Source: Corynebacterium tuberculostearicum SK141
GTDB taxonomy: Bacteria; Actinomycetota; Actinomycetes; Mycobacteriales; Mycobacteriaceae
Direction of reading: 5' to 3'
DNA length: 64,000 bases
Assembly (NCBI RefSeq): GCF_000175635.1
Contig: NZ_ACVP01000012.1
Coordinates: 1 to 64,000, forward strand
Shown here: piece after piece, positions 28,173 through 37,559 of the stretch
How positions within the stretch are numbered: the stretch's first letter is position 1
Layout: every line of letters starts with the position of its first letter
Notes under the pieces: generated by a model
Told to the model about the DNA's origin: nothing
Databases searched by the model: none
What the model saw: only the letters and a program-made list of their open reading frames with translations
Made by a program: the position numbers and the translations under genes

Positions 28173-28311
28173 GGTTTCCTGAAGGGGAGTAGTTCCCTCG
28201 GTTAATTCTGAGATGACTGGTCGACATACTGGCGTTTAGCCCGGCCAGCCAGCGCCCGCAGTGCCCGCGGCCGTGAACGAGACCTTCGGTCCGCAACCGA
28301 ACCGAAGGGAG
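28173..28311 (+). promoter_or_regulatory. yybP-ykoY (manganese) riboswitch
   Basis: The leader of the following cation exporter has the two conserved internal-loop signatures of the yybP-ykoY RNA, GGGGAGUAG (28184-28192) and ACAUACU (28224-28230), and the closing GAGACC. P1 can form between GGUUU (28173-28177) and AGACC (28280-28284). The alternative hairpin CCUUCGGU (28283-28290) with ACCGAAGG (28301-28308) overlaps P1 and covers the Shine-Dalgarno, so Mn2+ binding should free the ribosome site: an ON switch acting on translation. A TATAAA -10 at 28162-28167 would start the RNA near 28174. Confidence 0.85.
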
Positions 28312-28319
28312 AAGTGACT

Positions 28320-29231
28320 ATGTCCTCCATGGGCTCAGAACAGCGCATTCTTGAGCGCTTCATGCAGCTATCCATCGCCGCCGCAGTGGCTACCATCCTC
28401 CTCAAGGCCTTGGCCGCGTGGTTTACGGGCTCGGTGGGCTTCCTCTCCGATGCCTTCGAATCCATCGTGAATCTCGTCGCGGCCGTCGCCGGCTTTTATG
28501 CCCTCCGGATTGCCTCTAAGCCGGCCGACGATAACCACCAGTTTGGCCACGGCAAAGCCGAGTACGTCTCCGCCTTGGTAGAGGGCGCAATGATTTTTAT
28601 TGCGGCCGGCATGATCGTGTACACGGCGATCCAACGCTTCTTTGTTCCGCAGCCGATTGAAGAGCCGGGCTGGGGCTTGGCGTTGTCAACGCTTTCCTCC
28701 GTGCTCAACGGCGCGGTGGGCATCGCGCTCATCCGTGCAGGTAAGCGCTACCGGTCCGCCACCTTGGATGCGGATGGGCACCATTTGCTTACCGACGTCT
28801 GGACTTCCGTAGGCGTCCTTATAGGCATCGCCGCCGTATTCCTTACTGGTTGGTGGTGGCTGGATCCTGTAGTGGCGCTCGCAGTGGGCATCAATATCTT
28901 GTGGACAGGCTATAGCCTCCTGCGCGATTCGGTGAGTAGCCTGCTTTCTGAGGCGCTTCCCGACGACGAGCGTCAGAACATTAGGCAGCTCCTAGCTCGG
29001 CTGGAGCAGGAACACTCGGTAAACTTCACGGATCGTCGCACCGTGGCCTCTGGCCGCCAGCGGTTGGTGTACCTGACCATGGAGGTGCCAGGGGAGTGGA
29101 GCGTCATGCACTCTCACGAGGTTGCAGACTCAGTGGAAATTGCCCTCGACGAGCTGTACCCAGGCTGCAGTGCGATCATTCATGTGGAACCAGCGGGCCT
29201 GGAAAATCGGCGTCCGTACCTATTCCGCTAA
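28320..29231 (+). CDS. Cation diffusion facilitator, probable Mn2+ exporter
   Basis: 303 residues from the ATG at 28320, 6 to 8 bases after GAAGGGAG; a GTG at 28314 abuts the ribosome site and is less likely. CDF architecture: six transmembrane helices to about residue 205, then a cytoplasmic domain (VNFTDRRTVASGRQRLVYLT and VHSHEVADSVE-like MHSHEVADSVE). The TM5 metal site is H155-LLT-D159. The TM2 site reads D44-AFESIV-N51, with Glu and Asn where zinc exporters usually have His/Asp and Asp. With the Mn riboswitch in its leader this favours manganese efflux; metal specificity is inferred. Confidence 0.88.
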   Translation: MSSMGSEQRILERFMQLSIAAAVATILLKALAAWFTGSVGFLSDAFESIVNLVAAVAGFYALRIASKPADDNHQFGHGKAEYVSALVEGAMIFIAAGMIVYTAIQRFFVPQPIEEPGWGLALSTLSSVLNGAVGIALIRAGKRYRSATLDADGHHLLTDVWTSVGVLIGIAAVFLTGWWWLDPVVALAVGINILWTGYSLLRDSVSSLLSEALPDDERQNIRQLLARLEQEHSVNFTDRRTVASGRQRLVYLTMEVPGEWSVMHSHEVADSVEIALDELYPGCSAIIHVEPAGLENRRPYLFR

Positions 29232-29743
29232 GGCTTAATCTTCTAAGTTTGCTGCCCATCACTGTGGTGTATGTGTACTAGACCAATATGTGTGTAGGCC
29301 CGTTCGGGTGTACGGGCCTGTGCACCGCCTGTGGATACTGGGATAAAAGTACACCCTCGTTAAAGAATCCTGTGGGGTAGTTGTCACCGCATTTCGGGGT
29401 GTGGTGAACAGTGGACGATTTGAAGATCGTGAAGGGGTGTGTCTAGGGCGCTACGGGCGAGGGAATCGACATCCGGTTTCCTCAATTCGGGCGCTTATGG
29501 TGCAGATTTTCCAATGTTATAGAACTGTTACCAACCGTTCTGAGCTGCATGAAGCCTGATTTCGGTGAACGAAATTTAGAAAATTTTTGTCTGCCGGTCG
29601 AAAAATTTTGATTTCTCCGTATGGTGGTTGTTACAGCAATCAATTGGAGATTTTCACCCCCATACTCCACGTGTCGGGGGTAGAAAATGTCCTTTTGTTT
29701 GGTTGAAGATAGCTATACCAATAGCAGAAAGGATTTACTGACA
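29232..29743. other. Long intergenic region upstream of the DUF2382 gene
   Basis: 512 bases without a supported gene. AGGCCCGT/ACGGGCCT (29297-29320) forms a hairpin that may end the exporter transcript, although it lacks a T run. From about 29480 the DNA is markedly AT-rich (for example AAATTTAGAAAATTTTTG around 29570-29588), unlike the flanking genes, and should contain the promoter of the abundant-looking DUF2382 protein. The longest frame here (29482-29670, minus) has no coding character. Confidence 0.5.
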
Positions 29744-30673
29744 ATGGGTAAGAACATTAAGGACCTCTTTAACGCAACCGCATACGACAAGAACGGCGAG
29801 AAGCTGGGCGACGTTAACGAGGTATTCGTTGATGACCAGTCCGGCCAGCCTACCTTCGTTGAGGTTAACCACGGCCTGTTCGGCATGAACTCCAGCCTGG
29901 TTCCGCTGCGCGGCCACGACTTCTCCGGCGATGACCTGAAGCTGGGCTTCTCCAAGGACCGCATCAAGGATGCTCCGGACTTCGACTCCGATAAGCCGCT
30001 GACCCCTGAGGCACAGTCCGATATCTTCAAGCACTACGGTCTGGATAACGCACACGACGTTACCGACTACAAGGATTCCAACCTTGACTCCAAGCGTGAC
30101 GCTCAGGCTGGCGCTGACAAGGATCACAACCTGACCGCAGGTGCCGGCGCTGCTGGTGCTGGCGCAGGTGTTGCAGGTGCAGGCGCTGCTGGTGCACACG
30201 CTGATGAGAAGAAGGCAGCTACCCACACCACCGACGCCGCTGCTACCGAGCGCAAGGCTGGCGTAGCTGATGACGCTGCAGCTGCACGCACCAACAACGA
30301 TGGCGAGCTCATCCGTTCCGAGGAGCAGCTCAACGTCAACAAGGAGCGCGTGGCTACCGGTGAGGCTCGCCTGCGCAAGTACGTTGTGACCGACACCGAG
30401 ACCGTTGAGGTTCCGGTTGAGCGTGAAGAGGTTAGCGTCGAGCGCACCCCGATCAGCGCTGAGGATGCCAAGAACTACAACGGCACCATCTCCGGTGACT
30501 CCGAGGAAGCTTCCGTCACCCTGCACGAGGAGCGCGTAAACGTGAACAAGGAAACCGTTCCGGTTGAGAAGATCAACCTGAAGAAGGACACCGTTCGCGA
30601 CACCGAGACTCACACCGAGGAGCTGCGCAAGGAGCAGATCGACACCGATGGTGTTGACGGCCTCAAGAAGTAA
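29744..30673 (+). CDS. PRC-barrel and DUF2382 domain protein
   Basis: 309 residues from the ATG at 29744, preceded by AGAAAGGA at 10 bases. The N-terminal PRC-barrel (about 1-85) starts NIKDLFNATAYDKNGEKLGDVNEVFVDDQSG. A Gly/Ala-rich linker (about 135-160) follows, then DUF2382 (about 190-300) with the characteristic ERVATGEARLRKYVVTDTETVEVPVEREEVSVER and a second copy of VNVNKETVPVEKINLKKDTV; residues are spread over that range. Such proteins are cytosolic and often stress-induced in actinobacteria and cyanobacteria. Codon choice is strongly biased (many AAG, GAG, CTG, GTT), suggesting high expression. Function unknown. Confidence 0.85.
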   Translation: MGKNIKDLFNATAYDKNGEKLGDVNEVFVDDQSGQPTFVEVNHGLFGMNSSLVPLRGHDFSGDDLKLGFSKDRIKDAPDFDSDKPLTPEAQSDIFKHYGLDNAHDVTDYKDSNLDSKRDAQAGADKDHNLTAGAGAAGAGAGVAGAGAAGAHADEKKAATHTTDAAATERKAGVADDAAAARTNNDGELIRSEEQLNVNKERVATGEARLRKYVVTDTETVEVPVEREEVSVERTPISAEDAKNYNGTISGDSEEASVTLHEERVNVNKETVPVEKINLKKDTVRDTETHTEELRKEQIDTDGVDGLKK

Positions 30674-30685
30674 AAGCGCATAGCT

Positions 30686-30722
30686 AAACGCCCGCAAGGA
30701 ATACCTTGCGGGCGTTTCTTTT
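30686..30722 (+). terminator. Terminator of the DUF2382 gene
   Basis: AAACGCCCGCAAGG pairs perfectly with CCTTGCGGGCGTTT around AATA, followed by CTTTTG. It can also serve the converging symporter gene. Confidence 0.93.
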
Positions 30723-30742
30723 GCCTTATTTAGGAGACTGGT

Positions 30743-32104
30743 TTAAGCCTTGACGCCGATAGCCTCAGCCGAGTCAGAATCCATAATGTGCTTGACGCCG
30801 TTCTCGGCAGCATCCCAGGTTGCCTTGTCCTGGATGCCGGCGCGCTTAGCCACGATGGTGGCGCACAGCACCTGTCCGGTGACGTTCAGTGCGGTACGGC
30901 CCATGTCAATGATCGGCTCGATGGCAAGCAGGAGACCAACACCGGCCAGCGGCAGGCCGAGCGTGGAAAGCGTGAGGGTGAGCATCACCGTTGCGCCGGT
31001 GGTGCCTGCGGTAGCGGCGGAACCGATAACGGACACGAAGATGATGAGCAGGTACTGGGTGAAGTCAAGGTCGATGCCATAGAACTGGGAGACGAAGATG
31101 GCAGCGATGGCTGGGTATACGGAAGCGCAGCCATCCATCTTGGTAGTTGCGCCCAGCGGAATAGCAAAGGAAGCGTACTCGGAGGGAACGCCCATAGCCT
31201 TTTCGCTGAAACGCTCGGTAGCTGGCATGACGCCCATCGAAGAACGGGTGACAAAGCCCAGGGAGGTCACAGGCCATACGCGCTTGAAGAAACCAATGAC
31301 CGGGATCTTGTTGAACTTCAGCACTGCCGGGTAGACCACGGCAAATACCAGGCCCATGCCGACGTACATGGCCAAGACGAACTTGCCCAGCGAGCCCAGT
31401 GCATCCCAGCCGTAGGTAGCTACGGCCTTGCCGATGAGGGCCGCGGTGCCAATCGGGGCAAGGCGGATAATCCACCACAGGATGACCTGAATGACCTTCA
31501 GGAAGGACTCGGTAAAGCGCAGGAAAGGCTCGGCAGACTTGCCAGTCTTGACGGCGGCGATACCAATGGCCAGCGAGATGACGAGGAGCTGGAGGGCGCC
31601 AAAGCTGAGGGATACTTCGCCGTCGGAAAGCGAGGCAGAAAGGCCCACGAAGTTCTGGGGTAGAAGCTGCTCAAAGAACGCGGTCCACGAGCCGACGTGG
31701 GAAGGATCCTGCGCGGTGGAAGCATCGATGCTCGTGCCGATGCCCGGCTTCATCACGACGGCGACGATGATGCCCGTCAAGACGGAGAAGAATGCGGTGA
31801 TGGCAAACCATACAAGCGTGGAAATTGCCAGGGAAGCGGCGTTGGCCACCTTGCGCAGATTAGCCACGGAAGTAACAACAGCGGCGAAGATGAGTGGCGG
31901 GATCATCACCTTGAGCAGCTGAACGTAGGCGCCGCCGACGCCCGTGAGCAGAGTGGTCAGCCAGCCCGGGTTGTCTGGGTCGGTATCCATGCCAGAGGCG
32001 ATGAAGCCCAGGATGAGGCCGATGATGAGGCCCGCGATGACCTGAGCACCGAATCCCGTGGCCCAGCCGGGAAGCTTGGAGCGCGAAGATTCTTGTTGAG
32101 ACAT
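30743..32104 (-). CDS. Dicarboxylate/amino acid:cation symporter (DAACS family)
   Basis: 453 residues of the glutamate transporter fold: transmembrane helices from residue 17 on, the re-entrant loop motif SSMGVMPATERFSEKAMGVP, the substrate and Na+ site segment around GATTKMDGCASVYPAIAAIF, and the second hairpin GTTGATVMLTLTLSTLGLPLAG, then DMGRTALNVTGQ. Members import C4-dicarboxylates, glutamate/aspartate or serine/threonine with Na+ or H+. TGMDTDP near the N terminus and AT in hairpin 1 do not decide the substrate. Confidence 0.92.
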   Translation of the reverse strand: MSQQESSRSKLPGWATGFGAQVIAGLIIGLILGFIASGMDTDPDNPGWLTTLLTGVGGAYVQLLKVMIPPLIFAAVVTSVANLRKVANAASLAISTLVWFAITAFFSVLTGIIVAVVMKPGIGTSIDASTAQDPSHVGSWTAFFEQLLPQNFVGLSASLSDGEVSLSFGALQLLVISLAIGIAAVKTGKSAEPFLRFTESFLKVIQVILWWIIRLAPIGTAALIGKAVATYGWDALGSLGKFVLAMYVGMGLVFAVVYPAVLKFNKIPVIGFFKRVWPVTSLGFVTRSSMGVMPATERFSEKAMGVPSEYASFAIPLGATTKMDGCASVYPAIAAIFVSQFYGIDLDFTQYLLIIFVSVIGSAATAGTTGATVMLTLTLSTLGLPLAGVGLLLAIEPIIDMGRTALNVTGQVLCATIVAKRAGIQDKATWDAAENGVKHIMDSDSAEAIGVKA

Positions 32105-32244
32105 AAAGATTCCTTTGAAAATAAAAATGGACAGATCGGACTATTTTCCAGATACTGTCCTGTTCAACTTCAACATCGCTCAGCTTATTCCTTCTGCGTC
32201 CATAGGCACAAAGTGCGAGTTATATGCAGTGGCCGCAACCTCAT

Positions 32245-32305
32245 CCTTCGCGCTCACGGAGAGGTGGTTTTGTGCTTGCTTTTCGACGCCAGTGAGCGCG
32301 AAGGG
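32245..32305. repeat. GTGAGCGCGAAGG intergenic inverted repeat, single-hairpin copy
   Basis: CCTTCGCGCTCAC (32245-32257) and GTGAGCGCGAAGG (32292-32304) are perfect 13-bp inverted copies with 34 bases between. It lies in the divergent region between the symporter and the nuclease gene. Same arm sequence as the elements at 33.48, 60.07 and 61.96 kb. Confidence 0.85.
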
Positions 32306-32385
32306 AAGGGACCTTGAACTACCACGTGTGTCCCATTGCTAACTTTAGATAGCTACTCTCTCTATCTTTCTCAGGAGGAACATTC

Positions 32386-33468
32386 ATGGGCTGGGTTAAA
32401 CCTCTCGTTGGCATTTTCGCAGTTGGCGCAGTGGCTTCCGTTGCTTTAGGCGGCGGTGATGAAGATACTGTGGTGGTCAACCGAGTGATCGATGGCGACA
32501 CCATTGACGTCGACATAGACGGCGAAAATACCCGCGTCCGGCTACTTAATATTGATACGCCGGAGATCGGCCATAACGGCGAACCGAGTGAGTGCCTCGC
32601 GGAGGAAGCGAAGCAGTACCTGGAAGGGCGGCTGCCAAAAGGGACGGAGGTTCGGTTGGAATATGACTCCGAGCGGACCGACAAGTACGGCCGCACTCTT
32701 GCCGGTGTCTTTATCGACGATGACTTCATTAACGCGGATGTCGCGGCCGAAGGGTTAGCCACGGCGGTTGTATTTGGCGGAAACGACAAGTTTTATGACG
32801 AAGTGCGCAATGCCGAACGCGGCCCTAAAGACGCCGGCGAAGGGATCTTTGGGGTCTCAGACGAGTGCAAGGTTTCCAGCGATAAGAACATGGCCGAGGC
32901 GGTTAGCGGCGCTGAAGCTGCAGCGGCAGCATTTGCAGCTTCCGGGGAAGCTGATATTGCAGGGTACGAGGATGTACTGGACAAGTCAGCAGCTGCGAAG
33001 GCCGGATTGGCGGTTCTGACTCGCCACAAAGATGATCGAAGCACCTTCCAGAAAGCAGCGTATCCGGATGCTCCCAAGGAGATTGCCGCGAAGAAGGAAC
33101 GCGAGCTTGAGGGGGAGGAGAAACAAGCCCGCGAAGGGCTCGAGAAGTTGGAGGAGAAAGAGCGGGAGGAAGAGAAGCGTGAAAAGGAGCGCCAGGAAGA
33201 AGAACGCCGCCGTGCAGAGCAGCGGCAAGAAGAGATTCATCAGCAGGAGCACTACGCGCCGGAAGTAGAGGTAGCGGAGCAGCCAACGCACGATGAGGTG
33301 GCTGACTACCAAGCCCCCGAGCAGCAGCCGGCACCTCAGCCGGCGCCGGTGGTCGATAACTACACCGGGTGCCGAGCTTATGGCGGAAACTATGCCTTGA
33401 CGTCCGTGGATAAGAAAGGGCGTTCCTACGCGAAGATCGACTGCACTACGAAGCAACAGATTGGTTAG
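32386..33468 (+). CDS. Thermonuclease (SNase-like) family protein with coiled-coil region
   Basis: 360 residues. A hydrophobic N-terminal segment (VGIFAVGAVASVALGG) without an evident cleavage site suggests membrane anchoring or export. The staphylococcal nuclease domain (about 28-160) has VIDGDTIDVDI (D36, D38), VRLLNIDTPE (R52, D57, E60) and SERTDKYGRTLAGVF, so both catalytic arginines and the glutamate are present. Residues about 235-290 are Glu/Lys/Arg-rich coiled coil, then a Pro/Gln-rich stretch and a small C-terminal unit with two cysteines (NYTGCRAYGGNYALTS, AKIDC). AGGAGGAA upstream is a strong ribosome site. Likely an envelope DNase. Confidence 0.87.
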   Translation: MGWVKPLVGIFAVGAVASVALGGGDEDTVVVNRVIDGDTIDVDIDGENTRVRLLNIDTPEIGHNGEPSECLAEEAKQYLEGRLPKGTEVRLEYDSERTDKYGRTLAGVFIDDDFINADVAAEGLATAVVFGGNDKFYDEVRNAERGPKDAGEGIFGVSDECKVSSDKNMAEAVSGAEAAAAAFAASGEADIAGYEDVLDKSAAAKAGLAVLTRHKDDRSTFQKAAYPDAPKEIAAKKERELEGEEKQAREGLEKLEEKEREEEKREKERQEEERRRAEQRQEEIHQQEHYAPEVEVAEQPTHDEVADYQAPEQQPAPQPAPVVDNYTGCRAYGGNYALTSVDKKGRSYAKIDCTTKQQIG

Positions 33469-33476
33469 GCAGCCTG

Positions 33477-33623
33477 CCCTTCGCGCTCACGGGCAGGGCC
33501 CTGAGTGCTTTGAGTATGGCTCCCGGTGAGCGCGAGGGGAGTGGGGATTGTGGCCTACGCCCTTGCTGCTCACCGGGGCCAAGGGGAAGCGCCATTTAGG
33601 TGCTGCCGGTGAGCGCGAAGGGG
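33477..33623. repeat. GTGAGCGCGAAGG element, double-hairpin copy
   Basis: Four arms in order: CCCTTCGCGCTCAC (33477-33490), GGTGAGCGCGAGGGG (33525-33539), a decayed CCCTTGCTGCTCACCGGGG (33560-33578) and CCGGTGAGCGCGAAGGGG (33606-33623). It fills the gap between the nuclease gene and pcp. Confidence 0.82.
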
Positions 33624-33657
33624 GTGGGAGGGCCCGGGGATCTGGAATACTGGCAGC

Positions 33658-34245
33658 ATGAAAATCCTCGTAACCGCATTTGACGCCTTCGGCGGAGAGA
33701 GCATCAACCCCACGGAACGAGCGCTTCAGCAACTGCCGGATCGCATTGGAGACGCGGAGCTCATCAAGCTGGTGATCCCGACGAAGTTCGGGGAATCGCT
33801 GCGTCGGGCGATCGAGGCCGCGGAGGGCTCGGCGGTCGATGCAATTGTATGTTTGGGCCAGGCCGGTGGGCGGGCGCATATCACCCCGGAGCGGGTCGCG
33901 ATTAACGTTATGGATGCCGATATTCCTGATAATGCGGGTTATCAGCCGGTGGATGTACCGGTTGTGGAAGGCGGCCCGGCGGCATACTTCTCTACGCTGC
34001 TCGTAAAGGAAATGGTTGCGGCAATGGAGGATAGTCCGGCGCGGTTGTCGAATACGGCCGGGACCTTTGTATGCAATCAGCTGCTCTATGGTCTCCTGCA
34101 CCACTTTGCAGCGACGAGGGTGCGTGCAGGATTTGTCCACGTCCCGTTCATTACAGAGCAGGAGAAAACGGATAAGCCCATGATGGAGCTGGCGGACATC
34201 GTTGAGGGGATTAAGCGGGCACTCTGGGCGGTGCAAGCTAGTTAG
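33658..34245 (+). CDS. pcp: Pyroglutamyl-peptidase I
   Basis: 195 residues, slightly shorter than the usual 200-215. A cytosolic cysteine peptidase that removes N-terminal pyroglutamate. The catalytic triad is in place: E78 (HITPERVAIN), C139 (GTFVCNQLLYG) and H161 (GFVHVPF). The opening ILVTAFDAFGGESINPTE is typical. It lies between a repeat element and the formate dehydrogenase operon; no functional link to either is evident. Confidence 0.93.
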   Translation: MKILVTAFDAFGGESINPTERALQQLPDRIGDAELIKLVIPTKFGESLRRAIEAAEGSAVDAIVCLGQAGGRAHITPERVAINVMDADIPDNAGYQPVDVPVVEGGPAAYFSTLLVKEMVAAMEDSPARLSNTAGTFVCNQLLYGLLHHFAATRVRAGFVHVPFITEQEKTDKPMMELADIVEGIKRALWAVQAS

Positions 34246-34292
34246 GGTAGCCTTGGTGGCTTTTTTAATCGGTGAAATATAGATTAAAGGAC

Positions 34293-37200
34293 ATGTCTCG
34301 CTTTAGCCCTCTCAACTGGCCGGTTGTGCGCCAGCTGCGCAGTGGCGATCCCTTCGGAAGGGACGTCAATACGCAGTCTCAAAAGAGTAAAGATAAGCAT
34401 GGGCGCACCGTGGAAGCAGACCGCGTGGTGCAGTCGGTGTGCCCGTACTGTGCGGTTGGTTGCTCGCAGCGCGTATATGTCAAAGATGACCGCGTCATCC
34501 AGGTGGAGGGCGATCCGGATTCGCCCATTTCTCGTGGACGCCTGTGCCCGAAGGGGTCTGCGTCGGAGCAGTTGATCAACTCCGCTACGCGCCTTACCAA
34601 GATCAAATATCGTGCGCCGCACTCTACGGAGTGGCAGGATCTTGATGAAGATACCGCGATGGAAATGATTGCGGATCGTTTCTTGGAAGCCCGCCGCAAT
34701 GGCTGGCAGGATGTGGACGATGAGGGTCGTGCGCTCAATCGCACGATGGGCATCGCCGGTTTGGGCGGTGCGACCTTGGATAATGAGGAAAACTACCTCA
34801 TCAAGAAGCTATTTACCGCTGCTGGTGCGATTCAGCTCGAGAACCAGGCGCGCATATGACACTCCGCCACTGTTCCTAGTCTAGGAACTTCGTTTGGCCG
34901 CGGCGGCGCAACCCAACCGCTGCAGGATATGGCGAATGCGGACTGCATCGTCATTGAGGGTTCTAATATGGCCGAGTGTCACCCAGTGGGATTCCAGTGG
35001 GTGGTGGAAGCCAAGAAGCGTGGTGCACGCATCATTCACGTGGATCCGCGTTATACGCGCACGTCTGCCTTCGCGAATCGCCACATTGGCATTCGCGGCG
35101 GCACGGACGTGGTGCTTTTGGGCGCAGTCATTAACTACTTGCTGGACAACGAGCTGTACTTCCATGACTACGTGGTGGCGTATACCAATGCGCCAATGAT
35201 CATCTCGGAGGACTACCAGGACACCGAAGATCTGGACGGCCTGTTCTCTGGTTATGACCCAGAGACCGGCAAGTACGTCACGGACTCGTGGCAGTACGTA
35301 CAGAAGCCGGAGGGTGCGTCATGGAATGTAGAACGCGATGAGACGCTGGAGCATCCGAATTCGGTCTTCCAGATTCTCAAGCGGCACTACGCGCGCTATA
35401 CGCCTGAGGTAGTGGAGGAGACCTGCGGTATTGCGCAGGAAGACTTCTATTACTTGGCGGAGTCGATCGCGCAGAATTCCACGCCGGATCGCACCACCTG
35501 CTTTGCCTATGCGTTGGGCTTTACCCAGCACACCCTGGGTGCGCAGTTCATTCGTACCGCGGCCATCTTGCAGCTGCTTACCGGCAATGTGGGTCGCCCA
35601 GGTTCGGGCATTATGGCGCTGCGCGGTCACGCCTCGATTCAGGGTTCTACCGATATCCCGACGTTGTTCCACTCGTTGCCGGGGTATTTGCCCATGCCGA
35701 GCGTCGATAAGCAAAGCTGGCCAGAGTTCGTTGATGCAATCCGTAACGAGTCGCAGAAGGGCTTCTGGCAGATTGGTGAGAACTACGCAGTCTCGCTGAT
35801 GAAGTCCTATTGGGGCGATGCGGCAACCAAGGACAATGGATGGGGCTATGACCTCATGCCGCGCATTTCTGGTGCGCATTCTACCTATGAAACGCTCATG
35901 GCCATGTTGGATCAACAGGTGGAAGGCTACTTTGTCTTTGGCCAGAACCCGGCCGTCGCGCAGTCCAATGGCGGCATGCAGCGCCGCGGCTTGGCGGCGC
36001 TGAAGTGGCTGGTCGTACGCGATTTCCAGGAGATTGAGACCGCCTCTTTCTGGAAGGATTCGCCGGAGATTAAAAACGGCGAGCTTAAGACCGAAGACAT
36101 CGGCACTGAGGTCTTCTTGATGCCGGCGGCTACCCACGTGGAAAAGGCAGGAACCTTTACCCAGACGCAGCGCATGTTGCAGTGGCGTTTCCAGGCAGCC
36201 CCGCCGCCAGGCGATGCCAAGAGTGACCTGTGGTTCTTCTACCAGCTGGGCAAAAAGATTAAGGAACGCCTGCGCGATTCCACCGATCCGCGAGATATTC
36301 CTCTGCAGAAGGTCACGTGGGACTATGTGGAAACCGAGGAAGGCGAGCCGAATTCTGAGGACGTCCTCAAGGAGATCAACGGCTACTACCTAGAGGGCCC
36401 GAAGAAGGGCGAGCTTTTGCCTGCCTTCGTGGAGATGAAGAATGACGGCAGCACCTCGGGCGGTTGCTGGATCTATACCGGCGTGTTTAAGGACGGCATT
36501 AATCAGTCCGCGCGCAAGGTACCGGGGTCGGAGCAAAACGAGGTAGCTCCCGAGTGGGGTTGGGTATGGCCGGCCAACCGTCGCCTGCTCTACAACCGTG
36601 CTTCGGCGAAGCCGGACGGCACTCCGTGGTCGGAGCGCAAGAAGTATGTGTGGTGGGACGCTGACCAGGGTCAATGGGTTGGCGATGACGTGCCGGACTT
36701 CCCGGCTACCAAGGCCCCGGACTACAAGGCTCCGGTCGACGCCGTGGGCCCGGACGCCCTCGATGGCACCGATGCCTTCATTATGCAGGCAGATGGCCGC
36801 GGTTGGCTCTTTGCACCGACCGGGCTTTCCGACGGCCCATTGCCCACCCACTATGAGCCGCACGAGTCCCCGGTGCACAACGTGCTGTACAAGCAGCAGC
36901 AGTCGCCGACGCGCCTGACCATTAAGCGCCCAGACAACCTGTCGCGCCCAGAACCTGGCGAGCCGGGCTCCGAGGTGTTCCCGTTTGTCTTTTCCACCTA
37001 TCGCCTCACCGAGATGTATACCTCGGGTGCGATGTCGCGCCGCCTGCCGTATTTGGCGGAGCTGCAGCCGGGCCTTTTCTGCGAGGTCGATAAGGCCTTG
37101 GCAGAAAAGCGTGGCTTGGAAAACGGCAAGTGGGCCACCATCGTCTCGCCGCGCGGCGTGATTGAGGCACAGGTCTTGGTCACTGACCGCATGCAGATGA

Positions 37201-37559
37201 TGAAGATCAACGGTGAGGAGTTCCACCAGATCGGCTTGCCGTATCACTATGGCGAGTCCGATTCCACGGCCGTTGCAGGCGATGGCGCCAATGATCTGCT
37301 GGGCCTTACGCTGGAGCCGAACGTATTCATCCAGAATTCCAAGATCGGCGCCTGCGATATCCAGCCGGGCCGTCGCCCGCGCGGCGAGGCTCGTGTGGAG
37401 ATGCTCAAGGAATATCAGAAGCGCGCGCACCTGAACCTGGATTCCGGCAATGATCTGCTCACCGTGGATGATTCCTTCACCTATAACCCAGAGCCGCAGC
37501 AGCCCGCGGATGTGGATGAGCACGGCGAAAAGGGCGAGGAAAGCGAAGAAGGTAAGTAA
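34293..37559 (+). CDS. fdnG: Formate dehydrogenase catalytic subunit, selenoprotein (UGA read as Sec)
   Basis: 1088 residues if the in-frame TGA at 34857-34859 is read as selenocysteine (residue 189). The context ENQARI-U-H...FGRGGATQP aligns with the Sec site of E. coli FdnG (NQARVUH). Both halves are in the same frame and a SECIS hairpin follows. Cys50, 53, 57 and 85 (VCPYCAVGC, GRLCPKG) bind a [4Fe-4S] cluster. The rest is the molybdopterin/tungstopterin oxidoreductase fold with the C-terminal dinucleotide-binding domain (NGKWATIVSPRGVIEAQVLV). It oxidises formate to CO2. No Tat signal is visible at the N terminus (MSRFSPLNWPVVRQLRSGD). The ATG at 34293 has only a close AAAGG; a GTG at 34272 is the alternative. 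A plain gene finder would split this into two genes. Confidence 0.95.
34857..34888 (+). promoter_or_regulatory. SECIS element of the formate dehydrogenase gene
   Basis: The TGA codon is followed after 12 bases by GTTCCT-AGTCT-AGGAAC (34872-34888), a perfect 6-bp stem that extends to 7 bp with a GUC triloop. The GU in the apical loop, the stem length and the spacing match the bacterial SECIS minihelix bound by SelB domain IV. No bulged U like U17 of E. coli fdhF is obvious. Confidence 0.85.

Noticed and set aside
29482..29670. 62-codon minus-strand frame in the AT-rich intergenic region
   Set aside because: No ribosome site, no coding bias, and it overlaps the likely promoter of the DUF2382 gene.
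33477..33623. CRISPR array
   Set aside because: The repeats are inverted pairs with unequal spacing, at most four arms per site, and no cas gene is near.
34241..34265. DtxR-like iron box before the formate dehydrogenase operon
   Set aside because: TTAGGGTAGCCT matches only the left half of the DtxR consensus; the right half does not fit. The AGCC/GGCT hairpin followed by T residues is more likely a weak terminator of pcp.
34860..34928. Apparent short gap between two formate dehydrogenase ORFs
   Set aside because: The gap is in frame, continues the protein alignment and contains the SECIS; it is coding sequence after the recoded UGA, not an intergenic space or a frameshift.
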